NCBI GenBank assembly: GCA_963731585.1
Contig: CAVSWC010000012.1
Coordinates: 124,001-188,000 of the forward strand
Source of the DNA: CANKHA01 sp963731585
Lineage (GTDB): Bacteria; Pseudomonadota; Alphaproteobacteria; Rhizobiales; Xanthobacteraceae
Direction of reading: 5' to 3'
DNA length: 64,000 bases
In this document: positions 48,987 through 58,668 of the stretch, piece after piece
Numbering within the stretch: the first letter of the stretch is position 1
Layout of the letters: the number at the start of each line of letters is the position of its first letter
The notes under the pieces: model-generated
The model's database searches: none
What the model saw: only the letters and a program-made list of their open reading frames with translations
What the model was told of the DNA's origin: nothing
Program-made: the position numbers and the translations under genes

Positions 48987-49063
48987 TCAGCCGTGCGCGG
49001 CATCGGCTATCCGCGACGCCCGGTGCCTTTGGGAAGCGGCTTCGATAAGGTGAGATTGATTGC

Positions 49064-50078
49064 ATGAGAGAACGCGTTTTTGTCGCTCAACCGATTCCCG
49101 AGGTTGCCCTCGAAGTGCTGCGGGAAGTTGCCGACGTCACCGTCTATCCCTACCTGGACCGGCAGATCACGGTGGATGAACTGGTCGCCAACGCCAAGCG
49201 TTCCGACTGGCTGTTCGTCCTGCACGAGACGAACGTGACCGCCGAAGTCATCAACGCCAACCCGAACCTGAAAGGGATTGGCGCCATGTGCTCGGCCAAT
49301 CCGCTGGTGGACATGAAGGCGGCAACGGCGCGCAAGCTTCCGGTCATCGTGGAGAATCGAGAGGATACCTTCCCCGGCGTATCGCCGACGACCGCCGACC
49401 TGACCATGGCCATGCTGCTCAGCTTGGCCTACCGCCTGCCGGAAGCCGACCGTTTCACGAAGGCCGGCAAGTTTCGCCAGGAACAGACATTGGCGCTGAT
49501 GGGCATCGGCTGTCCGGGCAAGACGGTCGGCCTGATCGGCATGGGCAAAGTCGCCATCTACATGGTGCCGCGCATCCGCGCCTTCGACATGCACCCGATC
49601 TATACCAAGCGCACCCGGCTTGCCGCCGAGCGGGAAAAGGAACTCGGTGTCGAGTGGGTAGCCCGATCTGGACGATCTGCTGAAGCGCAGCGACTTCGTT
49701 TGCGTCGCCTGCGACTATAATGAAAGCACGCACAAGCTGATCGGTAAGCGCGAACTTGGCTTGATGAAGCCCGAGGCCTATCTGATCAACACGGCACGCG
49801 GCCGGATCGTCGACGAGCCGGAGCTCATCAAGGCATTACAGGACAAACGGATTGCCGGCGCGGGCCTGGACGTCTTCTGGAACGAACCGCCGGAAAGTCC
49901 CGATCCTTTCGTCCCGGAGGAACTCTGCAAGCTCGATAATGTCGTCCTTGCGCCGCATAACGGGGGCGCGACTTGGGATGTCCGTGGCCGCAAGGCGAAA
50001 TCTGTTGCTAAAGGTTTGGTTCAGATGATGAAAGGCGAACGTCCCAAGTCGCTGCTCAATCCGGAAATCTATAGCTAG
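49064..50078 (+). CDS. NAD-dependent D-2-hydroxyacid dehydrogenase (frameshifted)
   Basis: The product of about 337 residues has the catalytic-domain start and a Rossmann segment GKTVGLIGMGKVAIYMVPRI, although with G-M-G instead of G-x-G-x-x-G spacing; then LMKPEAYLINTARGRIVDEP (substrate Arg), GAGLDVFWNEPP (Glu) and VVLAPHNGGATWDVRG (catalytic His). One extra C near 49665 separates ELGVEWVA from DLDDLLKRSDFVCVA. It reduces or oxidises a 2-oxo/2-hydroxy acid. Its place between the TRAP transporter and the LigBA genes suggests it works on the imported compound or on the cleavage product. Confidence 0.85.
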
Positions 50079-50137
50079 CGAGCCTGTTGCTCTGCGCCGC
50101 AACCGCAGGCAAAAGAAAATATCGGGAGTTGACGTTC

Positions 50138-50968
50138 ATGGCTGACATCGTCGCTGGCATCGCTGTTCCGCATGATCCGGGGTATCCGGCGCGCGCGAAA
50201 CGCGAGGGCCCGGATGGCGAAATCGCCAAGCTTTACGGCGAAGTCTTGCACCACCTGCAAGCGGCGCGGCCGGACGTGCTGGTCGTTTTCACCAACGATC
50301 ACTTCAACACTTTCTTCTTCGACAACTTCCCGACTTTTGCCATTGGTGTCGCCGAAGCAAGTTCCGGCCCGCTCGACGCCACCGACATGCCGGTGCTCGA
50401 CGTCATCATTCATGAGCGGCTAGCCGAACACATACGCCGTCAAACGATCGCCGATGGCTTTGACCTGTCGCTGACGCAGAATTTCGGGATGGACCACGGA
50501 TTCATGGTGCCGCTGTCCTTCCTCAATCCCGGCATGAAGATTCCGGTGGTTCCGATCTGGGTGAATGCCTTCGTGAAGCCGTTGCCGAACGCGGCGCGCG
50601 CACGGGCGCTCGGCCGCTCGGTGCGCGCCGGCATCGAGAGCTGGCCCACGAGCCTGCGCGTGGCCGTCATGGCCGCTGGCAGCATTTCGCTGGAAATCGG
50701 CGGGCCGATGGTCAATCCCGGCATGCGGCGCGGCATTCCCGGCGTCGACTGGGTGGCGCATGTGCACAAGCGATGGGCGGCCGCGGAAATCGATCAACTC
50801 GTCGCGGAGGCAACCGAGGAGAAGATGCTGGCCGCTGGCAATGTGGGCGGCGAGCTGCTGAATTTCATCGCCATGCTGGGCGCCATCGGCGATCGTCGGC
50901 CGGATTTCATCGAGATGCAGGCCGCCGAAGGCCACATCGCTGCCACCTGGAATCTGGAGCGCGCATGA
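50138..50968 (+). CDS. LigB-type extradiol dioxygenase catalytic subunit
   Basis: The 276-residue product has VAGIAVPHDPGYPARAKRE (iron-ligand His), VVFTNDHFNTFFFDNFPTFA (second His) and a later ELLNFIAMLGAIGDRRPDF segment, the layout of protocatechuate 4,5-dioxygenase beta subunits. It opens an ortho-diphenol ring. Start chosen at the ATG after CGGGAG, since the upstream extension is not family-like. The stop overlaps the ligA start (ATGA). Confidence 0.85.
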   Translation: MADIVAGIAVPHDPGYPARAKREGPDGEIAKLYGEVLHHLQAARPDVLVVFTNDHFNTFFFDNFPTFAIGVAEASSGPLDATDMPVLDVIIHERLAEHIRRQTIADGFDLSLTQNFGMDHGFMVPLSFLNPGMKIPVVPIWVNAFVKPLPNAARARALGRSVRAGIESWPTSLRVAVMAAGSISLEIGGPMVNPGMRRGIPGVDWVAHVHKRWAAAEIDQLVAEATEEKMLAAGNVGGELLNFIAMLGAIGDRRPDFIEMQAAEGHIAATWNLERA

Positions 50969-51255
50969 GCCTCTACGCCGTCCAACAACTGTGCAGCCGC
51001 ACCCTCAAGGACAAGGAATTCCGCGAGGCGATCAAGCGCGATCCGGCAGCGGCAATCGCGCCGCTAGACTTGTCGGCGAAGGAACGCGAAGCCTTCCTGG
51101 CCGGGGACGTCGCCACGCTCTACGAGATGGGCACGCATCCCTATTTGCTCGCCCATCTCTGCCGCTGGGATTTGTTCGGATTGACGGTCCCGGTCTACAG
51201 CGAGCGCATCCGCCAGGCGAAAGAACCGGTACCGCCTGCCGAACGCGCAACTTAG
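50965..51255 (+). CDS. LigA-type extradiol dioxygenase small subunit
   Basis: The 96-residue product MSLYAVQQLCSRTLKDKEFR with LAGDVATLYEMGTHPYLLAH and LFGLTVPVYSERIR is a LigA-domain protein, the alpha subunit that closes the active site of protocatechuate 4,5-dioxygenase-type enzymes. It overlaps the ligB-type gene by four bases, as expected for a translationally coupled heterodimer. The next 150 bases are a convergent gap without a feature. Confidence 0.88.
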   Translation: MSLYAVQQLCSRTLKDKEFREAIKRDPAAAIAPLDLSAKEREAFLAGDVATLYEMGTHPYLLAHLCRWDLFGLTVPVYSERIRQAKEPVPPAERAT

Positions 51256-51408
51256 CCACCTTGGCGCCTTGGATCCGAAATCGTCGATGTCAACAAAGAT
51301 ACGGCCAATGCGTCCACGCTGGAAAGCAACAGGCGCGCGACGCAACCGAGGAAATTCAAATTTCAATTAAGGAACGGCCCGCTTTTGCCGGTACGCCAAG
51401 CGTCGCCT

Positions 51409-52506
51409 TCACGCAATGAGTGCGCGGCAGCGGTCGGCCGGGAGCCCGATCGATACCTTGTCGCCGGGAACGAGCGTTACCTTTGGATGCAGCTTGAGCC
51501 GCACGACGGCATCTTTTAATGAGATCAGGAATTCCGTCGCATCGCCCATGAACAGCACCGAAAGCACTTGGCCCTCGATCACGTTGTCCGAAGCCTCGCC
51601 CGGCCGCACCACGGTCATGTCTTCGGGGCGAACCACCAGGACCACGCCGTCGCCGGTTGCGACATTTTCCGGCAGCACGCAATGCACCACTCCAGAAGCC
51701 GTTTCGACCGCACCAATCCCGGCGCCGTTTTTCGGCAGTTCCCTGACACGCCCGTCAATGAAGTTGCTCAACCCAATGAAGGCCGCGACGAACCGGGCGT
51801 TGGGGCGGCTGTAGATTTCCTCTGGCGAGCCCTCTTGCACAATCCGGCCCTCCTGCATCACCGCGACCACGTCCGACATGGTGAGCGCTTCGAGTTGATC
51901 GTGCGTCACATAGACGGTGGTGATGCCAAGGCGCTTCACCAGATCCCGAATTTCGGTTCGCGTCTCCTCGCGAAGCTTGGCATCCAAGTTCGACAGCGGC
52001 TCATCTAACAGCAAGACACGGGGCTCCCGCACCAGCGCGCGCGCCAATGCCAGGCGCTGTTGCTGCCCGCCCGACAAGAACGGCGCCGGCCGATCGGCGT
52101 ATCCGTTGAGCTGCACCAGCGCCAGCGCCTTCAACACTTTGTCGCGAATCTGGCTTTTGGAGAAGCGGCCCCGCATCTCCCGCAGCGGAAACGCCACGTT
52201 CTCAAACACATTCATGTGCGGCCAGATCGCGTAGCTCTGGAATACCATGCCGATGTCGCGCTTATGCGCAGGGACCATCACACGCTCGGCCGCCGAAAAC
52301 ACCACCTGGCCGTCAATGATAACGACTCCCTGCGATGCCTGTTCGAGACCCGCCAGGCAACGCAAAGTGGTCGTCTTCCCGCATCCGGACGGTCCCAATA
52401 AGGTATAAAACTGACCCTCAGCGATTCTGATATTGACGCCGCGAACGGCGTGTACGTTCCCTTCCGAGCTTTGGTAGTGAACGTGCAAATTCTCGATCGC
52501 GATCAT
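51409..52506 (-). CDS. ABC transporter ATPase, FbpC/PotA type
   Basis: The 365-residue product has Walker A GPSGCGKTTTLRCLAG, signature LSGGQQQRLALARAL, Walker B VLLLDEPLSNLDAKL, switch HDQLEALTMSD, and a C-terminal TOBE-like domain (GVVLVVRPEDMTVVRPGEAS). This is the ATPase class of iron, thiamine and spermidine importers. Start is at the ATG at 52506 (MIAIENLHVHYQ). Upstream there is only the C-terminal stub of a permease (52535-52710), so this ATPase has lost its own permease; it may serve the permease at 27417, which lacks one. Confidence 0.9.
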   Translation of the reverse strand: MIAIENLHVHYQSSEGNVHAVRGVNIRIAEGQFYTLLGPSGCGKTTTLRCLAGLEQASQGVVIIDGQVVFSAAERVMVPAHKRDIGMVFQSYAIWPHMNVFENVAFPLREMRGRFSKSQIRDKVLKALALVQLNGYADRPAPFLSGGQQQRLALARALVREPRVLLLDEPLSNLDAKLREETRTEIRDLVKRLGITTVYVTHDQLEALTMSDVVAVMQEGRIVQEGSPEEIYSRPNARFVAAFIGLSNFIDGRVRELPKNGAGIGAVETASGVVHCVLPENVATGDGVVLVVRPEDMTVVRPGEASDNVIEGQVLSVLFMGDATEFLISLKDAVVRLKLHPKVTLVPGDKVSIGLPADRCRALIA

Positions 52507-52534
52507 TTTCCGACCTGGACCATTGCGGAACCGG

Positions 52535-52710
52535 TTATGACGGTGCCTGCTGGATGTGTTTTCCGGAACCGAAGCCAAAAATGCGGAACATGAGGGGATG
52601 AGCATCATCACCAGGATCATCATGACGCCGAACCTCCTGCAATTTCCCCCTGGTCCCACATGTTCCAGATCAGCACCGCAAGCACCTGGTTCTCCGGGCA
52701 CTGCCGATCC
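52535..52710 (-). pseudogene. C-terminal remnant of an FbpB-type ABC permease
   Basis: In shifting frames the minus strand encodes PENQVLAVLIWNMWDQGE, IAGG, FGVMMILVMMLIP and LMFRIFGFGSGKHIQQAPS, ending in TAA at 52537-52535. This matches the last ~60 residues of the permease at 27417-29190 (AENEVLAILIWNMWDHGDMG, LRHFGFGRGSHIQAAG). Nothing permease-like remains upstream of about 52710, so the rest was deleted. It lies 28 bases ahead of the ATPase start, the original operon order. Confidence 0.8.
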
Positions 52711-53162
52711 AATTAGTTTTTATCGGATAAGACGCAGCAGCGCGCAACTATGCTGCGGTTTCGTCCTGCGTTTATTCGTGAATACCGGACTATAGCAATT
52801 CTCCCAAGCCCGTCCATGTGCATTTGGCTGAGGTTTGGGGAACTGCTCCACGCGACTTACTGACGTAAACGCGAGCTTTATCCACATGGGACTCAGGCGA
52901 CGGCTTTGGAGGAGGAGCAACGGCGAAGCGGCAAAACAGTGCCGGGATCTGAAAAATCTAATCCATAGTCTCGCGGAGTGTAAGACTTATCGCGCGATTG
53001 GCTGACACACCTGGCGATGCACAACCCGATATTGACCTGCAACGTAAATTCGACAACGCTCTCAGAGTCGGGCCCGGTAGTTCGATCGAGTCCACCAGTA
53101 AGAACATCGGGCATTGTCGGTCGTGGGTTTCGCGTCGCCGGCTACAGCATCAATGGCAGCGT
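52711..53162. other. Gene-free, AT-richer stretch
   Basis: About 450 bases downstream of the permease truncation point contain only short, uncharacteristic frames. The base composition looks lower in GC than the surrounding genes. This may be the edge of an insertion or deletion that removed the permease. I see no transposase or terminal repeats. Confidence 0.3.
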
Positions 53163-53636
53163 TCACTTCATCTGTGTGGATTGGAGCCACATCGGTGAGA
53201 CGCTCCTCGTCGGCAAGGCGGTGTCAAACAATAAACTGCTGACGCTGTTGATAGCGATGCGGTCGGATGTACTCGATAGCTGGGTCGTGGTCAAAGGCGG
53301 GTTCTTGAATGCGCATCCGTCGCAGTAACACATGTAAAGTGGTGCGGACAAGTTATCGACAGACATCGTAGTATTGCGACCATTAACCGTGAGGCAGTGT
53401 ATTCGCTGTATAGGCTCTTCGAAAATTGTTGGTCCTGGCGCGCGTATCGCCGCAGGAATCGCCCCGGCATGCAAGTCGCTCAAAGCGCCTTGGATGAGAG
53501 CGTTAACCGCGAGGCCACCGTCGCCTCCATCCGAAGCAGACGGCGGCACGGAATAGATCGTGGCGACTGCGTAGGTCTGCGCGAGAGCCGCGCAGCCGAT
53601 GAGGGATAGGAGTCCAGCCAGCAACAATGGGCGCAT
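53163..53636 (-). CDS. Hypothetical exported protein
   Basis: The 157-residue product starts with a good signal peptide (MRPLLLAGLLSLIGCAALAQ) and continues with a Ser/Thr-rich, low-charge sequence containing three closely spaced cysteines (YMCYCDGCAF) near residues 101-110. I recognise no family. The region is AT-richer than the flanks, and no strong ribosome site is evident, so the call is tentative; a frame on the plus strand at 53017-53328 is less convincing. Confidence 0.4.
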   Translation of the reverse strand: MRPLLLAGLLSLIGCAALAQTYAVATIYSVPPSASDGGDGGLAVNALIQGALSDLHAGAIPAAIRAPGPTIFEEPIQRIHCLTVNGRNTTMSVDNLSAPLYMCYCDGCAFKNPPLTTTQLSSTSDRIAINSVSSLLFDTALPTRSVSPMWLQSTQMK

Positions 53637-53973
53637 GACAACTCACTTCTGTTTCAGAAGGCCTCATTGTTAGGCTGATTTAGGCAGCCGCAGCGTACAA
53701 GCTCCTTTCTGGCTGGCGGCTGATTTTGCTCTAACACTGTCTCGACAAATCTAAACAGGTTATCGTCGACATCACCGCGAATGCCATGCGCCTAGCGCAT
53801 TAACCAACCGAGCTTGGGGTATCAATTCCGCAGTTTTTGAACGAGTAGATTCGGCCACAAGAGAAGCTGCCGCGCACCGCGCGAACAGAGCCTCCGGCTT
53901 CGCGACTCCAGAAAAAACGGGAATTTCCCAATGCTTACGTAGGGACTTTGGGCGCAAATCGGGAGTGTGAGTG
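53637..53973. other. Gene-free stretch before the Bug/OCD pair
   Basis: These 337 bases hold only a 73-codon minus-strand frame (53772-53993) rich in Arg/Ala that overlaps the end of the Bug receptor gene and shows no family features. No terminator is clear downstream of that gene. Confidence 0.3.
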
Positions 53974-55053
53974 CTAGGGCGATTTCGTTTCAACGACGGT
54001 ACCCCCGCGCTGTGTAATTTTCTTGGCGAGCTCTACAGCTGCAGGCGAGGCTTTCGCTACCTCTGCCACCAGTCTCTCCAGCGTTTCGCCGTCCATGAAA
54101 GAAATATCCAGCTTCATTTTCGCAACGGCAGACTGGAATTCAGGGTCATTAGCCAAATTCTTAAAAGCAGCGCGCAGCATTCGCCCCGTTTCGGCTGAAA
54201 CTCCCGGTGGAGCAAAGAACGGCCGGCCGAGAGCGTCGGGAGAAAAGACCAGTTGCAGAGCCTGGCGCGTTTCGTCGCTCTTTGCGAAATCGAAGATCGA
54301 CGGAACATCACCAAGCTGGGGTACCTTGTCTAGGCCAAGCTGCAACACAGGAACGATGGTCTTGTCGCCGAGCCAATGCGGGCGCTGCGCCATAATGCTG
54401 GAGTACGCCCACCCGCCGATGCCTTGGACCTCACCCCGCTCCAGGGCCAAAACCACAGAACTCGTTCCCGGATAGCCGGTGACTACCTTGAGCTGCGTGC
54501 CTATGAGATTATTCATCACATAGGGGTAGACGGCGTTGTTCGCGGTCAGACCCGTAGAGCCGACGATAATGGGTTTTTTCTTGAGATCCTCTACCGATCC
54601 AACTCCAGCGTCCGCGCGGAATACAGCTATGCTGACTTCGGAATTTAAGTTAGCGATCCAAACGAATTTTTGTGGATCATACCTGGTTTCAACCATACCG
54701 AGGAAAGGAGCCACCGCTATGTTGCGGTTGGTAAGAGCGATGACGGTTCCATCCTTCGGGGCCTGAAGAAACATATACTCGGCGACTTTGAGGCCATCCG
54801 CGCCAGGCATGTTTTGGACAATGACAGTTGGATTTCCCGGAATAAATTTCGCCAAGTGAGGTGCTACTGCGCGTGCATAGATGTCGTAGCCGCCCCCCAC
54901 GTCGTAACCCACGAGGATCCGCAGCTCTTTCCCTTTGAACGCATCTCCACCCGTTTGTGAAAATGCCGGAAAGGTAGCGATGAGGGAAACGGCAATAATC
55001 GAAATCAGGTAGACTACGGCGAACCTGAATCTCTCTCGTCGCGTGAAGATCAT
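53974..55053 (-). CDS. Tripartite tricarboxylate transporter receptor (Bug/TctC family)
   Basis: The 359-residue periplasmic binding protein has a signal peptide (YLISIIAVSLIATFPAFSQT), then FKGKELRILVGYDVGGGYDI and VIVQNMPGADGLKVAEYM. It is of the GGGYD/QNMPGA subfamily also seen at 20149 and 63023. It follows the ornithine-cyclodeaminase-family gene by 42 bases on the same strand, a pairing repeated at 61881-63023. Base composition is AT-richer than neighbouring genes, suggesting later acquisition. Confidence 0.9.
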   Translation of the reverse strand: MIFTRRERFRFAVVYLISIIAVSLIATFPAFSQTGGDAFKGKELRILVGYDVGGGYDIYARAVAPHLAKFIPGNPTVIVQNMPGADGLKVAEYMFLQAPKDGTVIALTNRNIAVAPFLGMVETRYDPQKFVWIANLNSEVSIAVFRADAGVGSVEDLKKKPIIVGSTGLTANNAVYPYVMNNLIGTQLKVVTGYPGTSSVVLALERGEVQGIGGWAYSSIMAQRPHWLGDKTIVPVLQLGLDKVPQLGDVPSIFDFAKSDETRQALQLVFSPDALGRPFFAPPGVSAETGRMLRAAFKNLANDPEFQSAVAKMKLDISFMDGETLERLVAEVAKASPAAVELAKKITQRGGTVVETKSP

Positions 55054-55095
55054 GTTTTCCTCCCGGTAACTCGTTCTTTATGTGTCGAGACAAGC

Positions 55096-56197
55096 TTAGT
55101 CGCGGATGTCCTGAACAAACCACTCCGTTGGCATGTTGCGTCCGAGGCCGAGTTCTTTAGCCTTTCGCCAAACGAGCCCGCCGACAGCTGCAAACTGTAG
55201 CCCCTGATTTCCCATGTTATGGTAGTAAGTGATCTGCGAGGCAGAGGTGCGTCCCTCTGCCCTTCCAAACGCCAGGTCACAGAAGTCTGGAAATTCTCCG
55301 CCAAAGCCGCTGCCAGAGTTCTTGCCTGGTAGTCGTTTCATTTCATCTTCTGTTCCGGCAATCCATGCCACCGGGCTCCCGCCAATTTCCGAGCGGATGC
55401 GGTTAGTCTCAGGCAGCCGGAGCCCGCCGATCCCTTGCCGAATTTTCACGTCAAAACGCTTCTCAGCAGCGCTGGAAATCTCGTGCGGTCCCAACATAGC
55501 GACGTGCATGCCTGGTTCCAGCCAGTCGGGTTCGAACGTCGGTTGCATGCTATCGGTCGCGGTGGACAGAATGTCGGAACCGCGCACTGCCTCGCGCGCC
55601 GAGTTCCACCGGGACAACCTCGATGCCCAGTTTTGCGCTCATTTCAGCGGCATAGGCTTCGCGATTTTTCTTCGTGAGGCTATACACTTTACACCGTTGA
55701 ATCGGTCTTACTTCGCATATTGCTTGCAGGAACGTCCGCGCCATTCCTCCCGAGCCGATCATACCAACCGTCTTTGCGTCCGCTCGGGCCAAATGCTTGA
55801 CCCCCAACCCCGCCCCTGCCCCGACGCGCATGTGCTGCAATACGCCATCATTGATGATGGCAAGTGGTTCGCCATTGCTTGAGGAAAAAAGCATGATGAG
55901 CCCGCAGAAGGTTCCCGGAGCGATGCAATACTTCTCCTCGGTATGGCCGCCGTTGCTCATCTTCGGCCAGGTGATAACGTCGGATTTCATGCGTATGGCG
56001 AAAACCTCGTTATACCAACCCTCCATCGTGCCCCACCGATAGTAACCGTCCGTGCGCTCCGTCGGCGTGTACATGTCGATGCGGGGGCGGTGGATCGCAG
56101 ATCCAGATTCCAGGCCTTTGAAAGCCTCCTCCTGAATATCAATGCATTCCTTCATCGAGAGGATGCGATCAACAACATCATTGTGTATGAACAGCAC
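55096..56197 (-). CDS. Ornithine cyclodeaminase/mu-crystallin family protein (frameshifted)
   Basis: The product of about 366 residues has the family substrate-binding and NAD-binding features: INDGVLQHMRVGAGAGLGVK, KTVGMIGSGGMARTFLQAIC (G-x-G-x-x-A) and later WLEPGMHVAMLGPHEISS. Relatives are ornithine cyclodeaminase, ketimine reductases and alanine dehydrogenase-like enzymes. The frame breaks at 55601-55606 (GAGTTC should be GAGTC); removing one base joins EVVPV(D/E) to SAREAVRGSDILSTAT. Upstream of a Bug receptor in the same order as at 61881, so it may act on the imported acid. Confidence 0.85.
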
Positions 56198-56360
56198 GGT
56201 AACCCCCAGTAGTGAGAACCGATCTCGGTTGGCAGTAGCGCCTCATTTCCCAACCTAGTGACAGTCTAACCTCACTCTTTGCGCTGGTTGCAACTGCCTG
56301 CAGAGAGGCAGAGAATGGTCGTGAAACTAGAACTGGCGTCGCGAGCGCGAGGAGGGCCTC

Positions 56361-58553
56361 ATGTTCAACATCACCAGTAACCGCGCCGGCATCCGCGCGT
56401 GTACGATCGTACGATCGCGATCGCGAGTTTAGGGCAGTTCGGTGATGCCCTGGCTGTCGAGGGCCTGAACGCCGACTCCACCCCTGGTCCCATTACCATC
56501 TACACCCAAGACGCCGCCGCCCGAGGGCCCAGCCGTTTGGCCGACCAGCTTCTGCAGCGCGCCCAAGCTCAGGGTCAGATCCGGGTCATCGTCGGCCTGC
56601 GCATGACAATGCAGATGGAGCACACGCTGTCCTCAGAGCAGGCGGCAGCCCAGCTTCGCGCTCTGCAAACGGTGCAGAGTGGCGTGGCGGCGCGCGTGCT
56701 CGGCTCCGCCGCCGCCCAAAGCGCGGATCGCTTCACCTTCATTCCCTACATGTCGATGTTCGTGAACACCGCGCAGCTCCGCCGGCTGCTTGCCGACCCG
56801 CAGTGGTGAGCATCCAGGAGGACGTGCCCGAACCGCCGACGCTTGCCCAGAGCGCCCGGTTGATTCACGCAAACGACGTGTGGGCCAAGGGCTTCAACGG
56901 AAACAATCAGGTGGTTGCGGTGCTGGATACGGGGGTCGCCAGAGACGCACCCGATGTTTGCCGGCAAGATCGTGTCCGAAGCCTGTTACTCGACCACGCA
57001 AGCGGCGAGCAACTTCATCTCGGTTTGTCCAGGCGGTGCTGCTTCGTCAACGGCGCCGGGGTCTGGCAAAAATTGCCCAACGTCGGTGACAGGCTGCAAC
57101 CACGGCACGCACGTCGCTGGCATCGCCGTGGGGAATTCGTCGACTCTGGACGGCATCGCGCGGAACGCCAAGCTGATTGCAGTCCAGGTCTTTTCCCGCA
57201 ACACCAGCACCAATGAAGCCGGAAGCTTCAAAACGGATCAGATTAAGGGTCTGGAGCGGGTTTACGCTTTGCGGACCACGTACACTATCGCCGCCGTGAA
57301 CATGAGCCTCGGTGCCGGTAAGCACGCGGCGGCTTGCGACGCGCTGGAACCTGCTCGAACAACCGCCATAACCAATCTGCGCAGTGCCGGTATCGCGACC
57401 ATCATCGCGTCCGGAAATGACGGCTTCACGGGCTTCATCAGCACGCCGGCATGCATCTCCACCGCCATCGCGGTCGGCAACACGATGAAGAACGATTTGA
57501 TCGCGAAAACCTCGAACCACTCCGCGCTGGTGAAGCTCATGGCGCCGGGAACCGCCATCAACTCGGCGGTGCCCGGTGGCGCTTACCGTCTCATGACTGG
57601 AACCTCAATGGCGGCGCCGCATGTGGCCGGCGCCTTCGCATTGCTTCGGAACGTCAAGACGACAGCGACGGTGGACGAGATGCTGCAAGCGTTGACCTGC
57701 AGCGGCAAGATCGTTGATCAGCGATCGTCACCGGCGGCGTCCAGTCGAGCTGGACCCGCAGCGACCGCGCATCGATATGCTCGGCGCCTACAACCATCTG
57801 AAGAAACCCCCGGACGTGATCCGCAGCTGGCCATTCAACGCCGCCGCCGAGCTCAGCGACTGGTCCCCAATGCGCGGCAAATGGACGCTGAATTCGGGGA
57901 CCTATGCGCAGACGCCGATAGCAACCGGATGGGTCGGAACCCAGGTCGCCAACTGCAATTCGCGATTAATAGTGACCGCCAGATTGCGTCGCGTTGATCC
58001 CCAAGCCGACCCGGCGGGACAGCATTACAACAGTGGTATCTTTATCAAGACTACAGCGAATTATACCGATGAGACGGTCTCGGGATACTGGCTCGCCTAC
58101 AACAAGTGCCCAACCAACAGTGCCGGTATGTGCACAGGCGCCGCGACCGATCCGCCAGGGCAAGCGGTCTTCTGGTATGTGAACGCGTTGAATCTTGAGA
58201 CAGGATCAGCCGCAAACAGTGTTCTCTTTTGTCAGGCGCAGGCTGCCGTAAATGTCAACGGATACAACACCATCAAAGTCATAAGCTCCGGCGCTTCCCA
58301 CGCTTACTTTCTCAACGACGTCCAGCTTTGCACAGCAAACGACTTCAGTTTTTTCACGGGCGGCGTCATGCTCAACGGCTTCATGCCAACCCCTGCGACC
58401 GGTCACAGCCTGGCTTTTGATTCTGTGACGATCCAGTCGATCGGTAGCAATGACCCCATTATTGCCGAAGTCGACACATCGATGGACCCATCATCTTTGG
58501 CACCGGTCGCGACGCCGGCCCACATGAGCATCATGAGCTCTGGTAGCCGGTAG
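56361..58553 (+). CDS. Subtilase (S8 serine peptidase) with C-terminal sugar-binding-like domain (multiple frameshifts)
   Basis: The catalytic triad is present: Asp in NNQVVAVLDTGV, His in GCNHGTHVAGIAVG, Ser in LMTGTSMAAPHVAGAFALLR; the oxyanion Asn lies in IIASGNDGFTG. A propeptide-like segment (IRVIVGLRMTMQMEHTLSSE) precedes the protease. The last ~240 residues (ELSDWSPMRGKWTLNSGTYA, HYNSGIFIKTTANY) look like a jelly-roll/LamG-type domain. At least five one-base shifts are needed (about 56398, 56805, 56945, 57722, 57770), so it may be a decaying gene or an error-dense region. An AGGAGG site precedes the ATG at 56361. Confidence 0.7.
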
Positions 58554-58668
58554 AGAAGCTATAGCCACTACGCAGCGACTGGGCTTTTGCTTGCACGCGG
58601 TGACTGCGTGCTTCCGCGATGCACCAGTGCCGCTTCCTCCCAAGCAACATTCCACCGGCGATTGGCTG

